A model generated the notes under the pieces. The model saw only the letters and a program-made list of their open reading frames with translations, had not been told where the DNA came from and ran no database searches. Of a stretch of DNA of 64,000 nt, positions 41,221 through 48,475 are shown in pieces. Each line of letters begins with the position of its first letter. The stretch's first letter is position 1. A program made the translations under genes and the position numbers. Origin of the DNA: Rhodococcus sp. SMB37 (lineage in GTDB: Bacteria; Actinomycetota; Actinomycetes; Mycobacteriales; Mycobacteriaceae); NCBI RefSeq assembly GCF_004345605.1, contig NZ_SLVY01000009.1, positions 163,276 through 227,275 of the forward strand, in the 5' to 3' direction.

Positions 41221-41609
41221 TGGGGTTCTCCGATGGTGATGGTCAGCCAGAGCGAGCCTTCGAGGCCCTTCTCGGCCGGATGGATAGCTGGCACAAGCTC
41301 GGTCACGTACGGGGGGCAGTCGTCAGGCACCAGCCCGTAATCGACCAGGCCATCGAGAATCGCCTTCTGGGTAGGCATCAGATTCGATGGGTCCCGCCGG
41401 CGGTTCGTCTTCGGCCGATAGTGGAGTTGCACCGTGATGCGCAGGAAGATGCAGGGCGGAAGCTTCGCAGCTTTCGCGAGGGTGTGAGCGTCGGATCGCA
41501 TCATCCTGGTGAGCTTCGACTTCGGCCCCCAGTGCATCCGGCTGTTAGCAGTCAGCGGCGGCTTCTCGTAGGGCAGGTCGAGCCTGTATGTGTCCACAGA
41601 GGCAGTCAT
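41217..41609 (-). CDS. RusA-like Holliday junction resolvase
   Basis: ATG 41609 starts a 130-residue protein with KPPLTANSRMHW and RRDPSNLMPTQKAILDGLVDYGLVPDD, the Asp-rich catalytic pattern of RusA-type nucleases. It resolves four-way junctions made by recombination and replication and fits with the Sak4-like ATPase upstream. Confidence 0.85.
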   Translation of the reverse strand: MTASVDTYRLDLPYEKPPLTANSRMHWGPKSKLTRMMRSDAHTLAKAAKLPPCIFLRITVQLHYRPKTNRRRDPSNLMPTQKAILDGLVDYGLVPDDCPPYVTELVPAIHPAEKGLEGSLWLTITIGEPQ

Positions 41610-41917
41610 CGCCGCACCGTCCGTGCCGCCCGGGCCGCGGCCAACAGGGCTGCTCCCCACTCTTCCGCCTGAGCCGGGCTCAACATGTCGTCGTGAACCC
41701 ACACCCACCCACCCGACGCCAAGGCGAGAGGATGGGTATCGATCGAGTCCCACGAGATCCCCTGGTCGTCCTCGTACGACGACAGCGGCAGCTCCACCAC
41801 GGCGTGCTTCTCGAGGAGCGCGTAGGCCACTCCCGTCGCCGTCGGGGATACAAACTCCGGAGAGCTCGGCATCAACGCTTCAGCGACCAACGCGGCCACC
41901 TGCTCGACCGTCTTCAT
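41606..41917 (-). CDS. Small early phage protein
   Basis: ATG 41917 starts 103 residues. The product has a helical N- and C-terminus and a middle with GGWVWVHDDMLSPAQAEEWGAALL. It overlaps genes on both sides by 4 nt. Unknown function. Confidence 0.65.
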   Translation of the reverse strand: MKTVEQVAALVAEALMPSSPEFVSPTATGVAYALLEKHAVVELPLSSYEDDQGISWDSIDTHPLALASGGWVWVHDDMLSPAQAEEWGAALLAAARAARTVRR

Positions 41918-42147
41918 GCCACATCCTCGAGGCCGTGACCGGTCGTCTCCACCAGGTACGCCTCGACGTCCTTGCGATGCCAGAACAACTGCGAGTGCGC
42001 CGCCGTGCCGAACTGGAACGTCTTCCGGAAGATCGGGTGCGCGTTCTCATCCCGCCGGTACTTCTTGATGGTTTCGCGGGTGCAGTTGATTGCCTTCGCG
42101 AACTGCTGGATGGTCATGTGGTTGGGGTTCAAGGCTTTCTCAGCCAC
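41914..42147 (-). CDS. HTH DNA-binding protein (excisionase/AlpA-like)
   Basis: GTG 42147 has GGAG 7 nt upstream. The 77-residue product has an HTH (MTIQQFAKAINCTRETIKKYRRDE) followed by FWHRKDVEAYL, the layout of AlpA/MerR-like phage regulators and excisionases. It may control early genes or excision. Confidence 0.65.
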   Translation of the reverse strand: MAEKALNPNHMTIQQFAKAINCTRETIKKYRRDENAHPIFRKTFQFGTAAHSQLFWHRKDVEAYLVETTGHGLEDVA

Positions 42148-42173
42148 GGTGTTCTCCAATCGTGTTGGTGGGG

Positions 42174-42244
42174 TGCCGGGGGTGGTGTGGTGCGCACATC
42201 TGGTGCGCCGGATCAGGACTCCGTCGACACACCACCACCCGGCA
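42174..42244. terminator. Long stem-loop after the Sak4-like gene
   Basis: TGCCGGGGGTGGTGTG (42174-42189) pairs with CACACCACCACCCGGCA (42228-42244) with one bulge. It lies in the gap between the ATPase gene and the HTH gene and may separate transcription units or be an RNA processing site. Confidence 0.55.
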
Positions 42245-42247
42245 GGT

Positions 42248-43186
42248 TCAGCGGTTGATGTCCTCGTACTCACTCGGAATTCGGGGCTCGCTGGGGACCG
42301 CGGTGAGCTTCGCCGCGGCCTGAGAGCCCAAGTGCTTGATCAGGTCACCGAGCACGCCCGGTTTCCCGTCACCGTCGGTCGTCGGCGAACCGAGCATCCG
42401 GTGCTTCTTCACCTCGTCGTACAGCTCGAGGAGTCCCGGCTTATCTCCCGTGAGATCCAGGGCCCGCTTGCGGTACTCCGCCGCCGTCGGCACCTGCACA
42501 CCGTCAGACAGCCACTCGTCGATCTGGTGCGCGAGATCCTCACCAGGGAGCGGGATCACCGCGTTGTTCAGCGTGTGGATACGGGACTTCGTGACGCGCA
42601 TCGTGTTCTGCACATCCAAGTCGCCTATCAAGTCGAACTCGTACTCGATTCCGTCACGCTGGATCGGCTTCAAGCCGACCTTCTGCGGCGCCTTCTTCCC
42701 CTTGTCGTTCTCGACGATGACGTACTCCGTCTTCGTGCGGAGCGTGACGATCACGTGCCCGGGGTAGGAGATGATCGCGTCGATCATCTTGCGTTCCTCG
42801 GGCCGCATGTCCTTCCAGCCCGTCGCGAACTTGTTGGCACTGGACTTCCTGTCGACCTGCTCGAGCATCCCGTCCGCGCCCTCCCAGTAATGCGAGAGAG
42901 AGTCGATGACGACGACGCCGTACCCACCGCCGGCAGCCATGCCGAGGAGCTCCACGAGCGACCGTGGGCTGTACGAGTCAGGCTGCACTGTGTCGAACTG
43001 CCAGCCGTTGAGTCCCACGTACTTCGATGCGGATCCTCGCTCGGTATCGATCACAGCGACGCGGTCCGACAGTGCGGTTGCCATGGCGAGAGCCGTGTAG
43101 GTCTTGCCGGAGCCGGACGGGCCGACGAGCGCGATCCGGGCCTTGGATGCTTCCTTCGTTGCGGGGGCGAAGCTGAGCGCTGCCAT
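42248..43186 (-). CDS. Sak4-like RecA-fold ATPase (phage recombination)
   Basis: The 312-residue protein starts at ATG 43186, overlapping the previous stop by one base. It has Walker A GPSGSGKT (about 22-29) and Walker B GVVVIDSLSH, with PERKMIDAI and VIVTLRTKTEY following, the pattern of the AAA_24/Sak4 group of phage ATPases. These cooperate with SSB in single-strand annealing recombination. No separate SSB gene is visible in the window. Confidence 0.85.
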   Translation of the reverse strand: MAALSFAPATKEASKARIALVGPSGSGKTYTALAMATALSDRVAVIDTERGSASKYVGLNGWQFDTVQPDSYSPRSLVELLGMAAGGGYGVVVIDSLSHYWEGADGMLEQVDRKSSANKFATGWKDMRPEERKMIDAIISYPGHVIVTLRTKTEYVIVENDKGKKAPQKVGLKPIQRDGIEYEFDLIGDLDVQNTMRVTKSRIHTLNNAVIPLPGEDLAHQIDEWLSDGVQVPTAAEYRKRALDLTGDKPGLLELYDEVKKHRMLGSPTTDGDGKPGVLGDLIKHLGSQAAAKLTAVPSEPRIPSEYEDINR

Positions 43187-43695
43187 TACTTCTCACCACC
43201 CTCGAGCGCGAGGACCTGCGAGAGATCCAGCTCGCCACGAGCAGCCATGCCACGCACCAACTCGACGACGTTCTTCGCCGGCGTGAACCGCGGCGCCGGA
43301 TCACGCACCGGCGGAACCGTCACCGAGACACCCGGCAGATCGAAGTAGTCCTCCGACCCGGCGGCCTTGTGCGCCTCGAGGACGTACGCCTCGAACGACT
43401 TGCGGCCCTGATCGGTCAGGACGACGCGCTCCTCGATGACCTCGGGCCCGAACGTCTCGACCAGCCACGGGAACATCTGCGCCGCGTCGGTGATGACGAT
43501 CGCGGGAGTCGGCTTCGACGGCTTCGGCACGGTCGCGTAACCGAGCTCCTCCCCCGCCGCCGTGTACGCGTAGTTGGTGCCGCGGGTGACCTGCGATGCC
43601 AGCGCAGCCTTCTCGCGGGCCTCAGCCTCGGCCAGCAGTTTCTTCGCCGCGGCGATCGTGGCGAGGTTGCGGACTGTGGTTTCGATGTCGGTCAC
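43186..43695 (-). CDS. Partner protein upstream of the Sak4-like ATPase
   Basis: GTG 43695 overlaps the previous stop (GTGA). The 169-residue product has a helical N-terminus (NLATIAAAKKLLAEAEAREKAAL) and a mixed C-terminal part. Proteins of this size next to Sak4-like ATPases are common in actinophages; a role in recombination is inferred from position. Confidence 0.65.
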   Translation of the reverse strand: MTDIETTVRNLATIAAAKKLLAEAEAREKAALASQVTRGTNYAYTAAGEELGYATVPKPSKPTPAIVITDAAQMFPWLVETFGPEVIEERVVLTDQGRKSFEAYVLEAHKAAGSEDYFDLPGVSVTVPPVRDPAPRFTPAKNVVELVRGMAARGELDLSQVLALEGGEK

Positions 43696-43823
43696 AGTGA
43701 GTCCTCTCGGTCGGAGTCGAGCAGAAGCTCGAGGTGGGATTCGGCGTCGTCGTCGGGCCAGAAGATGTCGCAGTGCGGCTCATGCCAGTACGAGATGCGG
43801 GCACAGGTGCAATCGCGGCTCAC
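43692..43823 (-). CDS. Tiny Cys/His-containing protein
   Basis: GTG 43823 starts 43 residues reading MSRDCTCARISYWHEPHCDIF..., with an acidic C-terminus. The Cys/His spacing could bind a metal. GTGA overlaps on both sides are the support. Confidence 0.55.
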   Translation of the reverse strand: MSRDCTCARISYWHEPHCDIFWPDDDAESHLELLLDSDREDSL

Positions 43824-43933
43824 GACGTCACCGCCAGCAACAGCGCGACCGCCCCGACCAACGCGGCCCACAGCAGGAGCGAGATCGGCAGGCCGAACAC
43901 CAAACCACGGACCGCACTACCGGGGGCACTCAC
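43820..43933 (-). CDS. Tiny membrane protein
   Basis: GTG 43933 overlaps the lipoprotein stop by 4 nt. The 37-residue product is nearly all one hydrophobic helix (LVFGLPISLLLWAALVGAVALLLA). Function unknown. Confidence 0.55.
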   Translation of the reverse strand: MSAPGSAVRGLVFGLPISLLLWAALVGAVALLLAVTS

Positions 43934-44385
43934 TTCGAGCCGCCGAACTCGTCGAGGAAGTCCTCGACCGTGCTCACATGCTCGGAGCACAGTGCGTACA
44001 CCGTCGCACCGAGGAACGTGCCCGCGTCATACCCCGAGTAGCCCTCACCGGTGATCACCGAGATCACCTGCCCGACACCCGCACCACGGTCCAACGCGTC
44101 GCACGTCGCGTGACCGGTGTCGATCACCAGCTCCTCGTCGCCGCCGTAGTTGAAGTCCTGCATGTCGAGGAGGGTGATGAACCGATCCTCGTCGGCTGCG
44201 GTCGCGGTCGGCGGCGTGTAGGTCGGGGTGCGGTAGTCCGCGGCGACGGCCGGAACGGTGGTGGTGTTGGCCGCGGGGATAGCGCGTCCCTCCACCTCGG
44301 TGTCGGTGTTGCAGGCCGCGACGACCGAACCGCCGACGATCACAGGCAGTGCGAGGGCCAGGAAACGCTTCTTGGAGATAGCCAT
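43930..44385 (-). CDS. DUF732-type secreted lipoprotein
   Basis: ATG 44385 starts a 151-residue protein with a signal peptide (KKRFLALALPVIVGG) and a lipobox ending SVVAAC. The mature part (DRFITLLDMQDFNY, CDALDRGAGVGQVI, VYALCSEH) fits the DUF732 family of mycobacterial exported proteins. On a prophage it may alter the cell surface or exclude other phages; this is inference. Confidence 0.8.
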   Translation of the reverse strand: MAISKKRFLALALPVIVGGSVVAACNTDTEVEGRAIPAANTTTVPAVAADYRTPTYTPPTATAADEDRFITLLDMQDFNYGGDEELVIDTGHATCDALDRGAGVGQVISVITGEGYSGYDAGTFLGATVYALCSEHVSTVEDFLDEFGGSK

Positions 44386-44435
44386 GAGGAGGTAGTCCTT
44401 TGCGTAGTAACGAGCGATGGAAAGTCGGGTGGGGG

Positions 44436-44633
44436 TCATGCGGCCTTGGCTCGGTTGGGGCAGCCGGTGCAGACGCCGTCGGCCCAGCCGCAGCAGAAGA
44501 CACCGCGCTCCTCGACCTCGCGTGCGCCGCAGAACGACTCGTGCTGAGGCCACGGCGAGACGGAACCGCTGCAGGTGCACGGCTGGCCCTCGTGGTTCTT
44601 CGGCGGGGTGAGGATGTCGATGGAGATGGTCAC
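44436..44633 (-). CDS. Small Cys-rich protein
   Basis: GTG 44633 overlaps the previous stop (GTGA). The 65-residue product has eight cysteines (CTCSG, CGAREVEE, FCCGWADGVCTGC), suggesting zinc or other metal binding. No family is recognised. Confidence 0.6.
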   Translation of the reverse strand: MTISIDILTPPKNHEGQPCTCSGSVSPWPQHESFCGAREVEERGVFCCGWADGVCTGCPNRAKAA

Positions 44634-44881
44634 GACGTCACCACCGCGAGATATCCGACGGTCCCGAACGCGGCGCCCATCGTGAGCCCCCACACCCACA
44701 CTGCGAGTCCGATACGCATCGGCTTCGGCGGGATGTCGTCTTCCTCGGTGTCGTCGACGATCTCCAGCTCTCCGCGGTCCACCGTGAACATCTGCGTGAA
44801 CGTCTCGTGCACGACCGGCGCAGGTTCGATGCCGGCGGCTTCGAGCTCGTGCTCGGTCAGGGGGCGGGTGAGGATCGACAT
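44630..44881 (-). CDS. Small C-terminal membrane protein
   Basis: ATG 44881 starts 83 residues: an acidic cytoplasmic part and a C-terminal membrane helix (about 60-81, AVWVWGLTMGAAFGTVGYLAV). It follows the preceding stop by 1 nt. Unknown function. Confidence 0.6.
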   Translation of the reverse strand: MSILTRPLTEHELEAAGIEPAPVVHETFTQMFTVDRGELEIVDDTEEDDIPPKPMRIGLAVWVWGLTMGAAFGTVGYLAVVTS

Positions 44882-44882
44882 G

Positions 44883-45170
44883 TCAGACCGCCTTCGCTGT
44901 GGTCTCGAACGACGGGGCTGCGGCGACGAATGCGTCATGCAGGCGCTCGAGGCACTCACGCAACGTCGCGCCACGGGCGTACATCAGGTGGCTCGACGGG
45001 CTGTGGAAGACGTGCGGGCCGCAGAACTCCACGGTCACGGCGAGGTGTGCCAGCCAGCCGCCGAACTCGTGCGACGGCGTGAGCGATGGGGTGGTTTCCG
45101 GGCAGGTGTAGAACTCGCAGAGTCCCTCGAGTGCGACGAGGAGCTCGTCGCTGTTAAGCTGTTGACGCAT
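44883..45170 (-). CDS. Early phage protein of unknown function
   Basis: ATG 45170 has AAGGA 6 nt upstream. The 95-residue product (MRQQLNSDELLVALEGL...) has GGWLAHLAVTVEFCG and no named motif. It is the first gene after a stem-loop (45202-45228). Confidence 0.6.
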   Translation of the reverse strand: MRQQLNSDELLVALEGLCEFYTCPETTPSLTPSHEFGGWLAHLAVTVEFCGPHVFHSPSSHLMYARGATLRECLERLHDAFVAAAPSFETTAKAV

Positions 45171-45201
45171 CTTCGTTCCTTCCAGGTTGTTGATGTCCGG
45201 C

Positions 45202-45228
45202 CGTCCCGCCACACACGGGGCGGCCATT
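45202..45228. terminator. Stem-loop in the early leader
   Basis: GGCCGTCCCG (45202-45211) pairs with CGGGGCGGCC (45219-45228) with one bulge. A T-run follows on the plus strand. On the minus strand it precedes the start of the long early gene chain and could act as an attenuator. Confidence 0.5.
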
Positions 45229-45253
45229 TTCTTTGCCTGCATCCCCACGCCCG

Positions 45254-45505
45254 TCACCGCGACGACTTCCGGGCAGGTCGCTTGCCGCTGCGCCACGCGA
45301 TGGCGTCGGAGGGCAGGATCATCCAGCGGCACTTGCGTTTCCCGTTCGGTCCGTCCGCCTGGTACGCGGGCAGATCGCCGCGCTGGCATGCCTTGAGGAC
45401 GGTGTTGTACGACGGGGATGTGTGGGTGCCGGGGCCTTGCCAGCCGAGCATCCGGGCGATCTCGTCGACGGACTGCGGGATCTCACGGGTGAGAGTCGAG
45501 GTCAC
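45254..45505 (-). CDS. HTH protein, excisionase-like
   Basis: GTG 45505 has GGAG 7 nt upstream. The 83-residue product has an HTH-like part (SVDEIARMLGWQG...YNTVLKACQRGDLPAYQ) and RKCRWMILPSDAIAWRSG, the layout of excisionase-family DNA-bending proteins. An operator-like site lies about 50 nt upstream. Confidence 0.6.
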   Translation of the reverse strand: MTSTLTREIPQSVDEIARMLGWQGPGTHTSPSYNTVLKACQRGDLPAYQADGPNGKRKCRWMILPSDAIAWRSGKRPARKSSR

Positions 45506-45533
45506 GTCCAGCTCCTTCCAGGTTCTCGGTGGA

Positions 45534-45845
45534 TCACGCAGAGACCAGCTGCGGTGTGGCGTTAACTGTATTTGTCACTGAAGGCATGACAACAGCCTCA
45601 TGGGCGGTGAAGAGCTCCTCCCAGTCGCGACCCAGTCGGCCCGCAAGCGCAACGGCCAGGTCTTCGGTGATGTTGATCAGCTTGGCGTTCTCGATCTGCC
45701 AGATGGTCGCCTGCGAACGGCGCACCAGGATTGCGAGCTCTCGTTGTGTGTAGTGATTCTGCTTGCGCAGACGTCGCATCTGGGCCGGGTCTTTGACCTT
45801 CATCCAGACTTCCCTTCGGATCTTCGGCGGTCGTACGCGTCCCAT
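45534..45845 (-). CDS. Cro/C1-type HTH protein (Cro-like)
   Basis: ATG 45845 has GGAGGG upstream; TTG 45872 is an alternative. The 103-residue product has a Cro/C1 HTH (MRRLRKQNHYTQRELAILVRRSQATIWQIENAKL). It is divergent from the repressor gene across a 172-nt control region with an operator copy, which is the usual Cro position. Confidence 0.8.
   Translation of the reverse strand: MGRVRPPKIRREVWMKVKDPAQMRRLRKQNHYTQRELAILVRRSQATIWQIENAKLINITEDLAVALAGRLGRDWEELFTAHEAVVMPSVTNTVNATPQLVSA
45556..45578. promoter_or_regulatory. Operator-like site, copy 2 (upstream of the excisionase-like gene)
   Basis: On the minus strand the site reads GTGACAAATACAGTTAACGCCAC. It matches copy 3 (45866-45888) at 20 of 23 positions and copy 1 at 18 of 23. 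It overlaps the end of the Cro-like gene. Confidence 0.65.
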
Positions 45846-45865
45846 TGTGCCCTCCACTTTTCGCT

Positions 45866-45906
45866 TTGACAACTGCAGTTAACGCCACACAGCGTCTAGT
45901 TGTCAA
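45866..45906. promoter_or_regulatory. Operator-like site, copy 3, with perfect inverted TTGACAACT
   Basis: TTGACAACTGCAGTTAACGCC begins at 45866. TTGACAACT (45866-45874) is exactly inverted as AGTTGTCAA (45898-45906). On the minus strand TTGACA (45906-45901) with TTAACT 18 nt downstream could be the Cro-like gene's promoter, so binding here would block it. Confidence 0.65.
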
Positions 45907-46017
45907 GCTGAAAAGCGGGATCTGTCCTCGGTGCCTGCAATGATGTGTTTTGCACTTGTCGCGAATGTTTCGCGCAACGCTGGTACCAGTAGATGACCGA
46001 AGGGGATCGTTGCGGCC

Positions 46018-46578
46018 GTGAATGAAACAAGATCGATAGCTGAGCTGCTCGACCTCGCAGTCGAGCGACACGGCACAGACAGCGGCCGAGAACTCGAGCG
46101 CATAGCCCAGGCTGGTGGACACAAGATCGTGCACACCACGATCAACGCGATCCGGGCCGGCACCTACAAGTCCACCCCGTCCGAGCGCACCCTCAAAGCG
46201 ATCGCGTATCTGGCGGATGTGAAGAACCAAGTCGCATTCGAAGCGGCTGGCAGGAAGCCACTGGACCGACCTTTCGTCAACGACCTTCCGCCCGGGGTGG
46301 ACGATCTCTCCCCCAAAGAGCGCAGGGTGGCTGTCGAGATGCTCCGACTGCTCGTCTCTCAACGGCATGAGCTGGACGGGATCGGCAAGGCCCCAGACTC
46401 GACGGATGAGAAACCAGGCCTGAGCCTTGTCCCCGACCCTGCCGACACCCTTGCTGCACGCAAAGGCCGGACACAGGCGGACATCGAAGACGAAGAGCTC
46501 GACCGCTGGGACGGAATCGACACACCCGCATGGGACGACGACGATGTCGATCCGCCGGGGCCGGACGAGGGTGTGTAG
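46018..46578 (+). CDS. Immunity repressor
   Basis: GTG 46018 starts a 186-residue protein with an N-terminal HTH region (IAELLDLAVERHGTDSGRELERIAQAGGHKIVHTTINAIRAGTY...LKAIAYLADV, about 5-68) and an acidic C-terminal tail (DDDDVDPPGPDE). It is divergent from the Cro-like gene and followed by an ImmA-like peptidase, which supports a lysogeny-maintaining repressor. Confidence 0.75.
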   Translation: MNETRSIAELLDLAVERHGTDSGRELERIAQAGGHKIVHTTINAIRAGTYKSTPSERTLKAIAYLADVKNQVAFEAAGRKPLDRPFVNDLPPGVDDLSPKERRVAVEMLRLLVSQRHELDGIGKAPDSTDEKPGLSLVPDPADTLAARKGRTQADIEDEELDRWDGIDTPAWDDDDVDPPGPDEGV

Positions 46579-46640
46579 CAAACTGCTACATCGGGTCATT
46601 TCGGGTGCAGGCGGGTCGAACTAGTGTTCTAATTCTCGCC

Positions 46641-47081
46641 ATGACCCCGAACCGGAAATGGCACCCCTGGAGGCATCTGCGCGAACACTTCCCGCACATC
46701 GATGTCCACTACGTCAACCTCAAACCACTCGGCATCAAAGGCCGCACCACCCACCGAGGAATCGAACTCCACCACAAATCCCACCAACGAGACCGACGCT
46801 CCACCCTCACCCACGAAGTCAGCCACCTCGAACGCGGCCCCGTCCCCGACCACCCCTTCTACGCCCAACGCGAGGAGCAGGTCGTCGAAGAACTCACCGC
46901 CCGCCGCATGATCCGGCTACCCGAGCTCGTCGACGCGGTCCTCTGGTGCCAGGGCCGCACCGACGACGAAGCCGCCGAAGAACTCTGGGTCGACCACGAT
47001 GTCCTGCTGACCCGCATCGCGACCCTCACCCCCGGCGAACGCAAGTGGGTGGAACGACAGATCGCACGCCGCTGCAACTGA
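46641..47081 (+). CDS. ImmA/IrrE-like metallopeptidase
   Basis: ATG 46641 gives 146 residues with a zinc-peptidase motif HEVSH (about 57-61, in TLTHEVSHLERG) and a downstream EEQVVEELTARR, where a Glu can be the third ligand. ImmA-type proteases cut the phage repressor to trigger induction; its place directly after the repressor fits. No clear ribosome-binding site is visible, so a leaderless transcript is possible. Confidence 0.8.
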   Translation: MTPNRKWHPWRHLREHFPHIDVHYVNLKPLGIKGRTTHRGIELHHKSHQRDRRSTLTHEVSHLERGPVPDHPFYAQREEQVVEELTARRMIRLPELVDAVLWCQGRTDDEAAEELWVDHDVLLTRIATLTPGERKWVERQIARRCN

Positions 47082-47153
47082 ACACACCACCTGGAAGGAA
47101 CACGCAAAAACTATGCGCGACTATGCGTACCGACACCCACCCCTGGCGGCCTG

Positions 47154-48278
47154 ATGGCCACCGTCAAGTCGTACTCCACGAAAAAAGGCATCCGCTACAA
47201 GGTCCGGTACATGAAGCCGGACGGCAGCCAAGGCGCGAAATCCGGGTTCACCACCTCCGAAGCCGCCCGCGACTGGGCCTCCCGAATCGAAGTCCGCAAA
47301 GCCGACGGCGAATACGTCGACCCCCGCGACGGACGCACCCTCGTCTCCGAACTCGCACCCGCATGGCTCGCCGCCAAGAAGTCCCGACTCAAACCATCCG
47401 CCTACGTCGGCCTGGACTCCGCATGGCGCACCCACGTCGAACCGCGATGGGGAGACATGCCGATCGCCACCATCGAGATCAGCGACATCGAAGAGTGGAT
47501 CGCCGACATGCTCACCGAGGTCCGCGACACCGACGACCCCGAGGTGATCGTCAAGAAGCCCTCCTCGGCCACCACCGTGATCCGAGCCCACTCGGTCATC
47601 GCCGGCATCCTCGACCGCGCTGTCCGTGACCGCAAACTCGTGGTGAACAAGGCCCGGAAGGTGGAGAACCTGCCACGCAAACGACCGAAGCGGAAGATCT
47701 ACCTCACCCACGAGCAGGTCGCCGCGATGGCCGACGCCGCGGGTGACAAGTCCACACTCGTGCTCACGCTCGCATACTGCGGACTGCGCTGGGGTGAAGC
47801 GATCGGACTGCGCGTAGCCGACCTCGAGCTGCTCCGCCGCCGCATCACCGTCTCCCGCAATGCTGTGGAGGTCGGCGCCCAAGTGCTGGTAGGTACCACG
47901 AAGTCATCCAAGGGCCGATCCATCCCCATCCCCCGGTTCCTCGTCGAAGACCTCGCGCAACTCTGCGAGGGCAAGGACCGGCACGATCTGGTGTTCCCCG
48001 GCACGGACGGCGAGTTCATGCGCCGGCCCCGGCAACGCTCGTGGTTCCGCACCGCCGCCAAGGCCACGGGGATACCCGAACTGACCCCGCATGATCTGCG
48101 CCACACGGCGGCGTCGTTGGCGGTGTCGTCGGGGGCGCACGTGAAGGCGGTCCAGAGGATGCTGGGGCACGCCTCGGCCGCGATGACTCTCGATGTCTAC
48201 GCCGATCTTTTCGATGGCGATCTCGACCTCGTGGCGGATGCTTTGGACCGCGCGCGCAGGAGTGCGTTGTCGGCGTGA
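47154..48278 (+). CDS. Tyrosine integrase
   Basis: The 374-residue protein has an N-terminal arm-binding domain (about 1-60), a SAM-like core-binding domain (about 65-165) and a catalytic domain with Arg in YCGLRWGEAIGL, Lys in TTKSSKGRSIP, HDLRH, LGHAS and the nucleophile Tyr in DVYADLF. It ends 93 nt from the tRNA-Val gene. It recombines attP with the tRNA site to integrate the phage and, with the excisionase, to excise it. Confidence 0.95.
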   Translation: MATVKSYSTKKGIRYKVRYMKPDGSQGAKSGFTTSEAARDWASRIEVRKADGEYVDPRDGRTLVSELAPAWLAAKKSRLKPSAYVGLDSAWRTHVEPRWGDMPIATIEISDIEEWIADMLTEVRDTDDPEVIVKKPSSATTVIRAHSVIAGILDRAVRDRKLVVNKARKVENLPRKRPKRKIYLTHEQVAAMADAAGDKSTLVLTLAYCGLRWGEAIGLRVADLELLRRRITVSRNAVEVGAQVLVGTTKSSKGRSIPIPRFLVEDLAQLCEGKDRHDLVFPGTDGEFMRRPRQRSWFRTAAKATGIPELTPHDLRHTAASLAVSSGAHVKAVQRMLGHASAAMTLDVYADLFDGDLDLVADALDRARRSALSA

Positions 48279-48333
48279 CTGTCTGAAAACTGTCCGACCC
48301 AGTTTTTCGGTGTCGGCTGCTAGGTATGAAAAT

Positions 48334-48365
48334 GGCCCCTCACCTGCACTGGCAGGAAAGGGGCC
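48334..48365. terminator. Hairpin between integrase and tRNA
   Basis: GGCCCCT (48334-48340) pairs with AGGGGCC (48359-48365), and CCTGC (48343-48347) with GCAGG (48352-48356) inside. It may terminate both the integrase and the tRNA transcripts. Confidence 0.6.
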
Positions 48366-48370
48366 TCGGT

Positions 48371-48415
48371 GGGCGCGGAGGGTTTCGAACCCCCGACCGC
48401 TGGTGTGTAAAACCA
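48371..48415. other. Probable attachment core (3' half of tRNA-Val)
   Basis: tRNA-directed tyrosine integrases usually use the anticodon-to-3'-end part of the gene. The span given is the maximal likely core. The partner copy would lie left of position 1, and no second copy is seen in the window. Confidence 0.45.
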
Positions 48416-48441
48416 GAGCTCTACCACTGAGCTACACGCCC
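48371..48441 (-). tRNA. tRNA-Val (anticodon UAC), prophage attachment gene
   Basis: The minus-strand sequence folds into a complete cloverleaf of 71 nt: 7-bp acceptor stem (GGGCGTG/CGCGCCC with one G-U), D arm GCTC...GAGC, anticodon stem CTGGT/ACCAG with loop TTTACAC (anticodon TAC) and T arm with TTCGAAA. CCA is not encoded. Its 3' end faces the integrase, as expected when the 3' half is the attB core and is restored by integration. Confidence 0.95.
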
Positions 48442-48475
48442 GAAAAATCGGCAACCGGAGGCTGCCGATTTCACC

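Larger units (their letters stand above)
1..48370. mobile_element. Siphovirus prophage, right-hand part; left end outside window
   Basis: Terminase, portal, MuF-protease, major capsid, major tail, tape measure, minor tail, lysin, recombination, repressor and integrase genes lie in one continuous block, nearly all late and early genes being on the minus strand. The integrase abuts the 3' end of a tRNA-Val gene, and ordinary chromosomal genes start immediately beyond it, so 48370 is taken as the right boundary. The lysin gene runs off position 1, so the left attachment site is not in the window. No core gene looks decayed, so the prophage could be functional, but that is inference. Confidence 0.95.

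Noticed and set aside
45150..45172. Possible fourth operator copy (GCGTCAACAGCTTAACAGC on the minus strand)
   Set aside because: Matches the operator only with gaps and lies at the coding start of the 95-residue gene, so chance similarity is more likely.
46658..47629. Arg/Pro/His-rich plus-strand frame across the ImmA and integrase genes
   Set aside because: Shifted frame of two genes with clear catalytic motifs; composition is typical of an out-of-frame translation.
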